Assembly (NCBI GenBank): GCA_947492375.1
Contig: CANLMI010000001.1
Location: 372,001-436,000, forward strand
Source: an uncultured Kordiimonas sp.
GTDB taxonomy: Bacteria; Pseudomonadota; Alphaproteobacteria; Sphingomonadales; Kordiimonadaceae
DNA: 64,000 nt
Reading direction: 5' to 3'
Numbering within the stretch: the first letter of the stretch is position 1; every line of letters begins with the position of its first letter. The notes beneath the pieces were generated by a model. That model saw only the letters and a list, made by a program, of their open reading frames with translations, made no database searches and was not told the DNA's origin. The position numbers and the translations under genes are program-made. Below are positions 18,425-26,495 of the stretch, in pieces.

Positions 18425-19939
18425 ATGGCGTGGGAAAAAGAGTTAGAAGAAAAGAAAAAGCGTGAGGCCTTGGCCGAGAAAATGGGCGGTGAGGAAAAGG
18501 TCGCACGTCAGCATTCTCGTGGCAAGATGGATGTTCGCGCCCGCGTTATTCGTATGGCTGACCCCGGTAGTTTCCGCGAAATTGGTAAGCTCGCCGGTAA
18601 GGGTATTTACGGCGATGACGGCGAGTTAGAAGATTTTATCCCTGCAAATTTTGTGTTCGGTAAGGCCGAGGTGGACCGGCGCCCGGCAGTGATTGGCGGC
18701 GATGATTTCACGGTACGTGGTGGTGCTGCGGATGCCGCTATTTGGCGCAAGGCCATGCTGGCTGAACAAATGGCGCATGAATGGAAAACGCCGCTTATTC
18801 GCCTGATCGACGGCACGGGCGGTGGGGGCTCGGTAAAATCACTTGAGGATATGGGCCTCACATACGTGCCGTGGTTGCCGGGCTGGGAACATGTAGTGAA
18901 AAACCTTGATAGCGTGCCTGTTGTCTCGCTCGCACTTGGTTCTGTCGCGGGGCTTGGGGCCGCACGCGTGGTCGCGTCGCACTATAGTGTCATGGTTAAG
19001 GGCATATCGCATATGTTCACGGCGGGCCCTGCGGTGGTGGCCGCAATCGGCGAAACCCTCACGAAAGACGAGCTTGGCGGCGCAGAAATTCATGCCCGCA
19101 ACGGTGCGGTTGATGATTTGGTTGAAAGCGAGGAAGAGGCCTTTGCCGCCGCGCGTAAATTCCTGTCCTACCTGCCATCCTACGCGGGCGGTGACCATAC
19201 ACGTATTGAGGGCGGCGATATGGTGCTGCGCCGTGATGAGGCATTATTGGACGCAGTGCCGGAGGATCGCCGTGCGGCCTACAGCATGCGGAAAATTCTG
19301 GATAGTGTGATGGACCGAGAGAGCGTGTTTGAAATTGGCCGGCGCTGGGGTCAATCCGCGATTACGGCGCTCGCGCGCTTAGATGGCTGGCCCGTTGCGG
19401 TGATTGCGAGTGATCCAAGTTTCATGGGCGGATCATGGTCTGCGGATGCAGCGCGTAAGGTCGAACGATTTGTTAAACTTGCGAACACCTTCCGCCTGCC
19501 TGTGGTGCATTTTGTTGATAATCCGGGCTTTATGATCGGGTTAGAGGCTGAAAAGGCCGCAACCATCCGCTACGGTGTTGATGCGCTTAATGGCATTTAT
19601 AATTCCATGGTGCCGTGGGCGACGATTGTGGTGAGGAAAGCATACGGCGTCGCGGGCGCCGCGATGAGCAATCATACCGAGTTTCAGTACCGTTTTGCAT
19701 GGCCATCAGGCGATTGGGGTAGCTTGCCGCTAGAGGGCGGGATCGAAGTTGCCTACAAATCCGAGTTAGAAGCAGCGGATGATCCGGCGGCACATCTGGA
19801 AGATATCAAGGCGCGGCTCGATAAGGTTAGAAGCCCCTTCAGGACGGCAGAAGCCTTTATGATCGAGGATGTGATTGACCCGCGTGAAACTCGCCCGCTT
19901 TTGTGTGAATTTGCAACGCTCGCGCAGAATAGGCTATAA
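18425..19939 (+). CDS. Acyl-CoA carboxylase, carboxyltransferase (beta) subunit
   Basis: A 504-residue crotonase-fold carboxyltransferase of the propionyl-CoA/acetyl-CoA carboxylase beta family, which moves the carboxyl group from carboxybiotin to an acyl-CoA. The N-terminal half has IDGTGGGGSV and GSVAGLGAARVVASHY, the acyl-CoA oxyanion region. The C-terminal half has DNPGFMIG, VRKAYGVAGAAMS and the WPSGDWGSLPLEGG block, matching the carboxybiotin domain. The length fits PccB. No biotin carboxylase or biotin carrier gene is adjacent, so the partner is elsewhere and the substrate cannot be fixed. It is GC-rich, unlike the AT-rich hypotheticals on both sides. Confidence 0.85.
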   Translation: MAWEKELEEKKKREALAEKMGGEEKVARQHSRGKMDVRARVIRMADPGSFREIGKLAGKGIYGDDGELEDFIPANFVFGKAEVDRRPAVIGGDDFTVRGGAADAAIWRKAMLAEQMAHEWKTPLIRLIDGTGGGGSVKSLEDMGLTYVPWLPGWEHVVKNLDSVPVVSLALGSVAGLGAARVVASHYSVMVKGISHMFTAGPAVVAAIGETLTKDELGGAEIHARNGAVDDLVESEEEAFAAARKFLSYLPSYAGGDHTRIEGGDMVLRRDEALLDAVPEDRRAAYSMRKILDSVMDRESVFEIGRRWGQSAITALARLDGWPVAVIASDPSFMGGSWSADAARKVERFVKLANTFRLPVVHFVDNPGFMIGLEAEKAATIRYGVDALNGIYNSMVPWATIVVRKAYGVAGAAMSNHTEFQYRFAWPSGDWGSLPLEGGIEVAYKSELEAADDPAAHLEDIKARLDKVRSPFRTAEAFMIEDVIDPRETRPLLCEFATLAQNRL

Positions 19940-19969
19940 AACATAAGTCACATAAAAATAGGGGGTATT

Positions 19970-20467
19970 ATGAAGAAGACCGATGTCTTAGGCCGTGATT
20001 TCGCGGTGTTTACACTGAAGAAAGCAACGCGATATAAAATACTAGCTTCGTTGCTCGTATCACTAATTGTAATGACTATAGTTTGGTGGAACTTGGAACC
20101 TGATCCAATATCTGGTGACGATCCGAAATTATATCGCACCTTGCTTCAATATGCTATGTTTGGAACATTTTTAGCTTTTGGTAAAGCTGCATATAATTTG
20201 TTTTTAGACATGGAATATCTGCACTTTACTGAAGACAAGTTCTCATATGGTGATGAGGGTAGCGAAGTATCAGATTACTGGATAAATGTGGTAGATATAA
20301 AGGCCTATGAAGTATTGAAAGGCAATATTCCATATCCAGAAGTGGGGCTTAAGCTCTTCATGGCAGATAAATCCGTCCATATATTTGATCCGAAAAAAGT
20401 TGATTTTTCCAAGGTTGACGCCCTTGCGATTGCATTAGAGTTTTGGAACAAAAGAAAAAAGGCTTAG
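19970..20467 (+). CDS. Hypothetical membrane protein with two transmembrane segments
   Basis: A 165-residue protein with a positively charged N-terminus, hydrophobic segments at about 24-42 (ILASLLVSLIVMTIVWW) and 60-80 (YAMFGTFLAFGKAAYNLFL), and a soluble C-terminal region of about 85 residues rich in beta strand (KLFMADKSVHIFDPKKVDF). The tail resembles a bacterial PH-like domain, but this is only suggested by layout. It is AT-rich, preceded by GGGGG and 30 bp after the carboxyltransferase stop, so it may be read through from that gene. Function unknown. Confidence 0.6.
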   Translation: MKKTDVLGRDFAVFTLKKATRYKILASLLVSLIVMTIVWWNLEPDPISGDDPKLYRTLLQYAMFGTFLAFGKAAYNLFLDMEYLHFTEDKFSYGDEGSEVSDYWINVVDIKAYEVLKGNIPYPEVGLKLFMADKSVHIFDPKKVDFSKVDALAIALEFWNKRKKA

Positions 20468-20581
20468 GGCTTTTAGTTTGCAATGCCATCTATCCTTCGT
20501 TTATCGTGGGATAGACGTTAGCGTGTTTTGAACGCCACATAATATTACTTTCTTTTCATGGCCTTTAGGGAGGGGCACATC

Positions 20582-21409
20582 ATGCAAGAATTTTTCGAAC
20601 AATTAGATATTAATCAGTATGTGCCTGCGGCAGTTGAGTTTGGCACTAATATTCTGCTTGCCATTCTGATATTGATCGTTGGTTTCTGGATCGCAGGGCG
20701 GATTTCCGCAGGTATCCGCAATCTGGGCGCAAAGTATGACAAGCTGGATGACACGCTGTTTCGTTTTCTCGGCAGTATTGCCCGCTATGTCGTGCTGGCA
20801 TTTGTGTTTATTGCGGTTCTCAACCGATTTGGTGTGCAGACAACATCGATTGTTGCGCTATTGGGTGCAGCTGGCCTTGCGGTTGGTTTGGCGCTTCAGG
20901 GGGCGCTCTCAAACCTGTCGGCAGGGGTTCTCCTTCTTATCTTTCGCCCGTACAAAGTGGGTGATTTTGTCGATGCGGCAGGCAAGTTTGGTAAGGTAAC
21001 AGAAATTGACCTGTTCACCACCATCATGCAAACGTTTGATAACCAGCAGATTATTATCCCGAACGGGCAAATATGGGGTGAGCAGATCGTCAACCATAGC
21101 CACCATCCGGTGCGCGGCGTTGATATGCACTTTGGCATTGCTTATGACGAAGATATCGATAAGGCAAAAGCCGTGATTATGGATGTGTTGAGCGCGCACG
21201 AGCATGTGCTTAAAGACCCTGCGCCTTTCGTGGAGGTGGAAACCCTGAATGATAGCTCAGTTGATTTCTTAGTGCGCCCCTTCTGTGACGGTGCGCATTA
21301 TTTCGATATTCTGTATTCGGTGCCAGAGCAGGTGAAAAAGGCCCTTGATAAAGCCGAAATCGAAATCCCATTCCCGCACCGCAAGGTTATTATGTTCAAG
21401 GGTGACTGA
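20582..21409 (+). CDS. mscS: Small-conductance mechanosensitive channel, MscS family
   Basis: A 275-residue inner-membrane channel that opens under osmotic down-shock. There are three hydrophobic segments: residues about 17-40 (NILLAILILIVGFWIAG), 60-85, and the pore-lining TM3 with its Gly/Ala pattern (GAAGLAVGLALQGALSNLSAG). The beta domain follows with FRPYKVGDFVDAAG and QIIIPNGQIWGEQIVN, the standard MscS signature. ATG 20582 is chosen because GGGAGGGG lies 7 bases upstream; the frame extends to 20558. The 3' end of this gene is duplicated 800 bp downstream. Confidence 0.93.
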   Translation: MQEFFEQLDINQYVPAAVEFGTNILLAILILIVGFWIAGRISAGIRNLGAKYDKLDDTLFRFLGSIARYVVLAFVFIAVLNRFGVQTTSIVALLGAAGLAVGLALQGALSNLSAGVLLLIFRPYKVGDFVDAAGKFGKVTEIDLFTTIMQTFDNQQIIIPNGQIWGEQIVNHSHHPVRGVDMHFGIAYDEDIDKAKAVIMDVLSAHEHVLKDPAPFVEVETLNDSSVDFLVRPFCDGAHYFDILYSVPEQVKKALDKAEIEIPFPHRKVIMFKGD

Positions 21410-21413
21410 TTTA

Positions 21414-21452
21414 TACTGCATCATGCCCGACTTGACTGAGCATGATGCAGTA
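21414..21452. repeat. 13-bp perfect inverted repeat after mscS
   Basis: TACTGCATCATGC (21414-21426) and GCATGATGCAGTA (21440-21452) enclose a 13-base loop. There is no T-run, so it is not a standard terminator. The downstream duplicate at 22214 keeps only the left arm and loop. The sequence ATGCCCGACTTGA resembles dispersed palindromes seen in many alphaproteobacterial intergenic regions. Confidence 0.75.
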
Positions 21453-21467
21453 ATATTGGGGTAAGCT

Positions 21468-22142
21468 ATGAGACAAAATAGCTTGAATATTGATGAGCCG
21501 GAATATGATGTATTTCCAGCGGTTATTAAAGCATTTGATATATCTTTACCTGATAAAGATATACGTCGCTTAGAAACCGTTGGCGATCTTTACATTGAGA
21601 TATGTAACCAAAAATTCTCTGATGGTAGTATGAAATTGGGGCGTGGTGTTGATTTCGTATTTTCTCTTATAAAAGAAGCCTGCGATGAAGCTAAAATCGT
21701 TAAGGATATAAGTAAAGAAACGCATCTATCATCGCTTAAGCGTGTAAACCGAAAAAAACTAATCAAGCATATAGAGAGTAAGCATCAATTTGCGATAAAC
21801 AAGCAATGGAGATATGATTGGTTGGGGTGTATAGGCATGTTAATGGCGTCTCTAATTCCAATTATTCTGTTATTTCGGATGAATTGGTATTATGCGATTG
21901 GGACATTGCTATCGGGTTTCATGATATTAAAATTTATGCCACGTAAGCTCCTGGATGCTATCGTTACTTTTGAAGATTTGGCTGTATATATTTTCCACCT
22001 TAATTACGGTAAGTTACTTAAGCAGGGTATCAATAATGACGCAGCTGAAGTTTGGGATGCCTTAATGTTTCATGTAGAGCCCTGTATTGATTTCCCCATT
22101 GAAGAAGTTACACCAAAAACCCAATTGTGGAGCCAAGAATAA
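21468..22142 (+). CDS. Hypothetical membrane protein flanked by a duplicated mscS tail
   Basis: A 224-residue protein with a soluble, charged N-terminal region of about 110 residues and a hairpin of two transmembrane segments at about 124-160 (LGCIGMLMASLIPIILLF, then AIGTLLSGFMILKF), followed by a short cytoplasmic tail. No family is recognised. It is AT-rich compared with mscS. It lies between two imperfect copies of the mscS 3' end, so it appears to have been inserted by, or with, a duplication event. GGGGTAAGCT precedes the ATG. Confidence 0.6.
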   Translation: MRQNSLNIDEPEYDVFPAVIKAFDISLPDKDIRRLETVGDLYIEICNQKFSDGSMKLGRGVDFVFSLIKEACDEAKIVKDISKETHLSSLKRVNRKKLIKHIESKHQFAINKQWRYDWLGCIGMLMASLIPIILLFRMNWYYAIGTLLSGFMILKFMPRKLLDAIVTFEDLAVYIFHLNYGKLLKQGINNDAAEVWDALMFHVEPCIDFPIEEVTPKTQLWSQE

Positions 22143-22262
22143 ACTAGAGAATAGCCTATTCGAAATCTAATACCCACCCACAAGGCTATTATATTTAAGG
22201 GTGATTGATTTATACTGCATTATGCCCGACTTGACTGACTGCCCAGAATAATGGTTACAAAA

Positions 22263-22297
22263 ATGGATTCCCGATCAGGTCAGGAATGACAGTAATG
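22263..22297. repeat. REP-like intergenic palindrome
   Basis: The segment with ATTCCCGATCAGGTC and AGGAATGAC forms an imperfect palindrome of the type scattered between genes in many Alphaproteobacteria. It lies directly after the decayed mscS-tail copy and before the convergent kinase gene. Confidence 0.4.
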
Positions 22298-22322
22298 GTA
22301 TCTTGGTAAACTGGATTAAAGA

Positions 22323-22844
22323 TTATTTCAATAAAGTGAAAAGTTTTTTGATACTTTGATCCGGTTCTTCATTTGCTGTGTCTATTATAATATCTACATC
22401 ATCCCAACGTTCATAGTGACGGGTTAAGACATCATCCCAGGTTGGTAATTTAAGATTTGATACTGTTGTTTTTCTGTTTTCTACACGTATCCGGTGTTCC
22501 ACTTTATCAGAGCATTGCACTTCTATTTGTATATACTTGACATCTAGTTGGGTCGCTACTTTCTTCCAAGCTTCACGTGAAGCCGAAATTGCGTTTACCG
22601 AGTCCGCTATTACGGATATTCCGTTTCTTAGATTGTCAGAAGCAATGTCGAATGCTGCTTGATAACCTTTGTCGTATTTTAGCGAACCACATACATTTTT
22701 GATGGCCTGTTCAATTGTGTCAACGCGGAGGTAAGCAGAATTAATATAGCCAGCTAAGGATTGAACTAGTTCTGATTTCCCAGTACCGGGTAACCCACCA
22801 AAGATGTATAATATTGCGGGTGATGAATGTTGGCTTATAGACAA
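22323..22844 (-). CDS. P-loop kinase-like ATPase
   Basis: A 173-residue protein with Walker A GGLPGTGKSEL (about residues 16-26), a DTIEQAI segment after strand 2, and RVENRKTT in the lid region, as in the small P-loop kinases related to gluconate kinase, chloramphenicol phosphotransferase and zeta toxins. The substrate is unknown. It starts with TTG, 6 bp after the ceramide-synthase-like gene, and is therefore probably in its operon. It is more AT-rich than that gene. A role in phosphorylating a sphingoid or small molecule is conceivable but unsupported by sequence. Confidence 0.65.
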   Translation of the reverse strand: MSISQHSSPAILYIFGGLPGTGKSELVQSLAGYINSAYLRVDTIEQAIKNVCGSLKYDKGYQAAFDIASDNLRNGISVIADSVNAISASREAWKKVATQLDVKYIQIEVQCSDKVEHRIRVENRKTTVSNLKLPTWDDVLTRHYERWDDVDIIIDTANEEPDQSIKKLFTLLK

Positions 22845-22850
22845 TAATTG

Positions 22851-23990
22851 TTAGAGAATAGTCTTCTCAAATATCCCGTAGGTTTTATATTCTTCGCAGC
22901 CGATATCGATGAGGATAGAGCGCATGCCTTCGTTTTCATCTAAAATCCAGCCAAGCTCGCCCCAATATGCACCGCGCTCCATCACCTGGTCAGTGCTGTA
23001 ATCGATCATCCACATAGCCATCGCCGCACCAACGGGGCGTCTTTGGAACGCTTGCTTTACACCCATTAAGGGCACGCGCATGCGGCCTTCCTTTTTGCTA
23101 AGGATACGGCGCGATAGCAGCTTGAAAACATTGAAAGGGAACAGGCTGCCCCCAAAATCCTTGATGTCGTCATTGAGGTCAGGGATTGTTACCATAAAGG
23201 CAACAGGCTCGCCGTCATATTCACAGATTACTGTGCGGTGAGGTTTCAGAATAAGTTTTAGGCTCGTTGCAAGATGTTCGCCCTCTGCCTGTGTAAACGG
23301 TGTAAAGCCCCAATTGTTCGCCCACGCGTCTGATACGATATCAATGATATGGTTGATATCACGGTCGTAATTTTTCATATCCATTTCGCGCAGGATGACA
23401 CGCTTGTTGCGCTTGGCGGCTGTAACGATCCGCTTCATCTTTTCCGGGAAGCCCTTTAATAGATCAAGTTCATAGGCGATCAGGTCATGCGCTTTATTGA
23501 GGCCATAACTTTCGACCCACTCTTGATAATCTGGCTTGCCGTGAGGCATTAGGAAGCAGGGCGGGGTATCAAACCCGTCAACCAGCATGCCACATTCTTC
23601 CTTTGGTGATAATGACCATGGCCCTTGCATGGTTTGCATACCGCGCTCTTTAAGCCAATCTTCGGCTGTTTTGAGAAGTGCGTGCGCTGTTCGCTCATTA
23701 TCGGCTTCAAATAGACCAAAATACCCTAGGTCAGGGCCCCATTTTTCCTGCGCCAGCTTATCAATCTGTGCTGAAATACGCCCAACAGTTTTTCCCTCTT
23801 TTTCTGCAAGCCAAAGCTGAACTTCAGCATTATCGAAAAAGGGGTTCTTCTTAGGGTTTAAATCTTCGAGTTTTAGAAAGGTTAAAGGCTGAACCCAGTT
23901 CGGGTCAGCCTTATAATGATCGTGGGTCATGCGAATGAAGGCCTTTAGGTCGGCCTTCATTTCGACTTTGCGAATGGATAAATCACTCAC
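22851..23990 (-). CDS. bcerS: GNAT-type acyltransferase, probable bacterial ceramide synthase
   Basis: A 379-residue protein of the YghO-like N-acyltransferase family. In Caulobacter a member of this family, encoded near the serine palmitoyltransferase operon, acylates the sphingoid amine and is called bCerS; it is unrelated to eukaryotic ceramide synthases. Family marks seen are DPNWVQPL near residue 32, FFDNAEVQLWLAEKEGKTVGRISAQI, GPWSLSPKEECGMLVDGFD and the C-terminal GELGWILDENEGMRS. No membrane segment is evident. It follows a fatty-acid hydroxylase by 12 bp and precedes a P-loop kinase by 6 bp. The four other ceramide genes are 10-13 kb away in this window, which strongly supports the assignment. 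The start is GTG with a weak Shine-Dalgarno. Confidence 0.8.
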   Translation of the reverse strand: MSDLSIRKVEMKADLKAFIRMTHDHYKADPNWVQPLTFLKLEDLNPKKNPFFDNAEVQLWLAEKEGKTVGRISAQIDKLAQEKWGPDLGYFGLFEADNERTAHALLKTAEDWLKERGMQTMQGPWSLSPKEECGMLVDGFDTPPCFLMPHGKPDYQEWVESYGLNKAHDLIAYELDLLKGFPEKMKRIVTAAKRNKRVILREMDMKNYDRDINHIIDIVSDAWANNWGFTPFTQAEGEHLATSLKLILKPHRTVICEYDGEPVAFMVTIPDLNDDIKDFGGSLFPFNVFKLLSRRILSKKEGRMRVPLMGVKQAFQRRPVGAAMAMWMIDYSTDQVMERGAYWGELGWILDENEGMRSILIDIGCEEYKTYGIFEKTIL

Positions 23991-24002
23991 GAGGGTATGA
24001 AC

Positions 24003-24797
24003 CTATGTCGCTTCGGAGTTGTTGATGTGTGAGCTGGTTTTGTAGGTTGCGCGTTTTTCCCGAGGGCGCCTGTTATCAACGCCGCCAGATGCTTCGGCAA
24101 CCCACGGATATTTCTCGGCTTCTTCCTCGGTATAACCGAGATTAAAGACGGTTTTACTTTTAACAGGGCGATCCTTACGCAGGTAATAGGTGCCAAGCAA
24201 ACGATCCCAACCAAAGTTGGTGATGCCATAATTTCCATCTTCGTTGTGGAAATGGTGCATCATGTGCTGTTCTTTGATGTGCTTAAGCCATTTTGCTTTT
24301 GGCTTGAAATTCAAATGTTCAATACAGTGGAAAAATTCGTTCAGAATTGTCCACAGGCATCCGGTAGCAAAGGCCGCAAGTGCACCGCCCCAGCCGCCAA
24401 TCAGGTAACCTGCTGGCATGTTAATGAGCGCGAGCGGTGGCACTGTTGTATGTAGCGCACCGAAGAGAACCTCAAGGTTATGAGGGTCTTGATGGTGATC
24501 ATAATGCACACGTTTCCAGAATTTTGCAGTGAACGGAATTTTATAAAGCCAGCGACCATGCAGGATAAATCTGTGTGTTACATACCAGCTAGGGGCAAAA
24601 ATAAAGATGGCGAATGCAATTGAAACCGCTACGCTAAGGATGCTTTCCGCATAAAAATATGTCGCTACATAACCTGCTATCACAAGCGCGATATACACTT
24701 GAATAGCATAATAGCTGAAAAATGCCGGAAACAATTCCTTAAAGCCCATTTTGTCAAGATAATGGGTTTCGCGTTTAAAAAGGCCACTTGCTGCCAT
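24003..24797 (-). CDS. Fatty-acid hydroxylase / sterol desaturase family membrane enzyme
   Basis: A 264-residue integral-membrane di-iron enzyme. Hydrophobic segments lie at about 27-45 and 52-72, with further ones near 115-140. The three His clusters are HRFILH, HYDHH and HCIEH with HMMHHFH, the pattern of the fatty-acid hydroxylase superfamily that hydroxylates acyl or sphingoid chains using oxygen. It is the first gene of an operon whose second gene is the ceramide synthase candidate, so a hydroxylated sphingolipid (2-hydroxyacyl or C4-hydroxy base) is a reasonable inference. GGAGAG lies 7 bases before the ATG. Other members act on carotenoids or sterols. Confidence 0.83.
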   Translation of the reverse strand: MAASGLFKRETHYLDKMGFKELFPAFFSYYAIQVYIALVIAGYVATYFYAESILSVAVSIAFAIFIFAPSWYVTHRFILHGRWLYKIPFTAKFWKRVHYDHHQDPHNLEVLFGALHTTVPPLALINMPAGYLIGGWGGALAAFATGCLWTILNEFFHCIEHLNFKPKAKWLKHIKEQHMMHHFHNEDGNYGITNFGWDRLLGTYYLRKDRPVKSKTVFNLGYTEEEAEKYPWVAEASGGVDNRRPREKRATYKTSSHINNSEAT

Positions 24798-24920
24798 TAA
24801 TATCTCTCCGTCTGCGCCGATGGTTTTTGTATATGATCTACGATCAAAGTTTCGATCTGGCGCTTACTAAAATTTGTGCGCTTATATCAAAATGCTTACG
24901 ATCAGGCAATCCTTGTCGGA

Positions 24921-26495
24921 TCAATTACTTGTGGTCTTTGGTCGCACCGGCGAATGGTTATCAATTTTTTTCTTAAGCGAAGGCTTTATAAACCGGCCAA
25001 ATTTACCCAAGGCACACAGGTCATCATCATGAAACCCAAACCTAAAAATAACAAAGAGTGCGATTAACAATGATGTTGTGGCAATAATAAGGCTAAAGGG
25101 GCTTGGTAAATTATTTACATAGAGAGATAAATTCCAAATTAGCCCTGCATTTATTAAGGCAACAATAAATGGCCTTAAGGTTTCGGTAGAATAGGGGGAA
25201 AGTTTAAATAAAACCCGCGCCTGAATTAAATTGAGGAAGGCGGTAACATTCATGCCGATAGCAGCGCCAATAGCTGCCCCTGTCACACCGTAATCGGGAA
25301 TAAGATAGTATCCGATGATATAGAGGGTAACTATGCCTGTTAGGCCGTTTATCGCAGGTAAGAGGCGGTGCCCGAGCATTTCAATAATTGCGCTTGCCGG
25401 GCCTGTGGATGCTTCGATCATTCTGCCAAGTATCAAGCATATGATTGCTGTGAATGCGGCAAAGAATTCAGGCTTCATGATGCTTAAAACATCGGGCGCA
25501 GCAAGATAAATGGCTGCCCCGAACGGAAGGGCGAGAGCAAGTGAAAGGCGTGTTGCAAAGGCGTACATGTCTTGAAGGGCTCTGCGATCGCCTTCGCCGT
25601 CACGTTCCGCTGCCAAGGGAGCCATAACATATTCAAATGTAATACGAATGCCTTGTAAAACACTCGCTATTTTGCGTGCAACGGCATAATAGCCGCTTGC
25701 CATTGCGCCAGCGGCGCCTGGTAGCAATATATTGAGGAAGATAACCGGAAATTCGCTAAATAATTTTTTGATCATGTTGGAGGGCATAACCGAAAAACCG
25801 TACTGGCGCATTTCGCGTTGCTGTTCGCCGAGCATTGGCGCTTTCATCAATTTTGACAAAGAATAATAACGTGACAGAAGCTTAATCGCTATCAAAGACG
25901 TAATTAGTACACTGACAAGGTGAGCAAGGAATAATCCGTAAGTTAAAAAACCCAGGAGGGCAAAGATAATAGCTGCGACAAGGCGGATACCTTGTTCATA
26001 GAAAATACGAACTTTAATTTCCGGCCCGAAGGTTCGGGTTGCCCGGATGGCCGCGGTTGAAACTTCAACGAATGTCCAGAAAGGTAAAACCCATATATAT
26101 AGGCGTATGATATTTACCAAATCACCGCTTTGTGCCTCAGCAGCATTTAAGAAATTAGAAATATATGGGGCGATGATTGTTCCAAGGAGCGCCATTATAA
26201 TTGAAATGACAAGGCTTAACTTTATAGCATGCCCGGCAACATGGTCAGCACAGTCACTTTTCATGCGAGGAACATATCGCTGTAATGTTGTTGTCATTGC
26301 CATTTCTGAAAAGGCGGTAGAAACTTTTACGTAACTCCATAAGGCGGCAAATAGGCCAAATATCTCAGCGCCGTAAAACCATGAAAAAGCTATGATTGAA
26401 AGTGCTTCAATAATAGCGCCCATACGGCCCAGAAAAACATAACCTGCACCACCAGCGAGGCGGTGATTTTGATTTTTGAAATCAATTTCAGTCAT
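24921..26495 (-). CDS. MOP-superfamily lipid/oligosaccharide flippase
   Basis: A 524-residue polytopic membrane protein with about 12 to 14 hydrophobic segments, in the Wzx/MurJ-like polysaccharide-export branch of the MOP superfamily (FLGRMGAIIEALSIIAFSWF at the start, FSEMAMTTTLQRYVPRM, GVTGAAIGAAIGMN near 420). Such proteins flip lipid-linked glycans or lipids across the inner membrane. Its ATG overlaps the lptG stop (ATGA at 26492-26495), so it is translated with lptG and lptF. Its substrate could be an LPS precursor or, given the flanking genes, a glycosylated sphingolipid; sequence alone cannot decide. Confidence 0.8.
   Translation of the reverse strand: MTEIDFKNQNHRLAGGAGYVFLGRMGAIIEALSIIAFSWFYGAEIFGLFAALWSYVKVSTAFSEMAMTTTLQRYVPRMKSDCADHVAGHAIKLSLVISIIMALLGTIIAPYISNFLNAAEAQSGDLVNIIRLYIWVLPFWTFVEVSTAAIRATRTFGPEIKVRIFYEQGIRLVAAIIFALLGFLTYGLFLAHLVSVLITSLIAIKLLSRYYSLSKLMKAPMLGEQQREMRQYGFSVMPSNMIKKLFSEFPVIFLNILLPGAAGAMASGYYAVARKIASVLQGIRITFEYVMAPLAAERDGEGDRRALQDMYAFATRLSLALALPFGAAIYLAAPDVLSIMKPEFFAAFTAIICLILGRMIEASTGPASAIIEMLGHRLLPAINGLTGIVTLYIIGYYLIPDYGVTGAAIGAAIGMNVTAFLNLIQARVLFKLSPYSTETLRPFIVALINAGLIWNLSLYVNNLPSPFSLIIATTSLLIALFVIFRFGFHDDDLCALGKFGRFIKPSLKKKIDNHSPVRPKTTSN

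Larger units (their letters stand above)
21382..22239 (+). repeat. 58-bp direct repeat flanking an AT-rich gene (copies 21382-21439 and 22182-22239)
   Basis: The last 28 bases of mscS plus 30 bases downstream recur exactly 800 bp later with 53 of 58 identities; all five differences are transitions. Similarity continues leftward with small gaps to 21356 and 22163 (GAAATC in both). The copy contains no complete coding unit, so it is a decayed duplicate of the mscS tail lying beyond the 21468-22142 gene. Confidence 0.85.
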
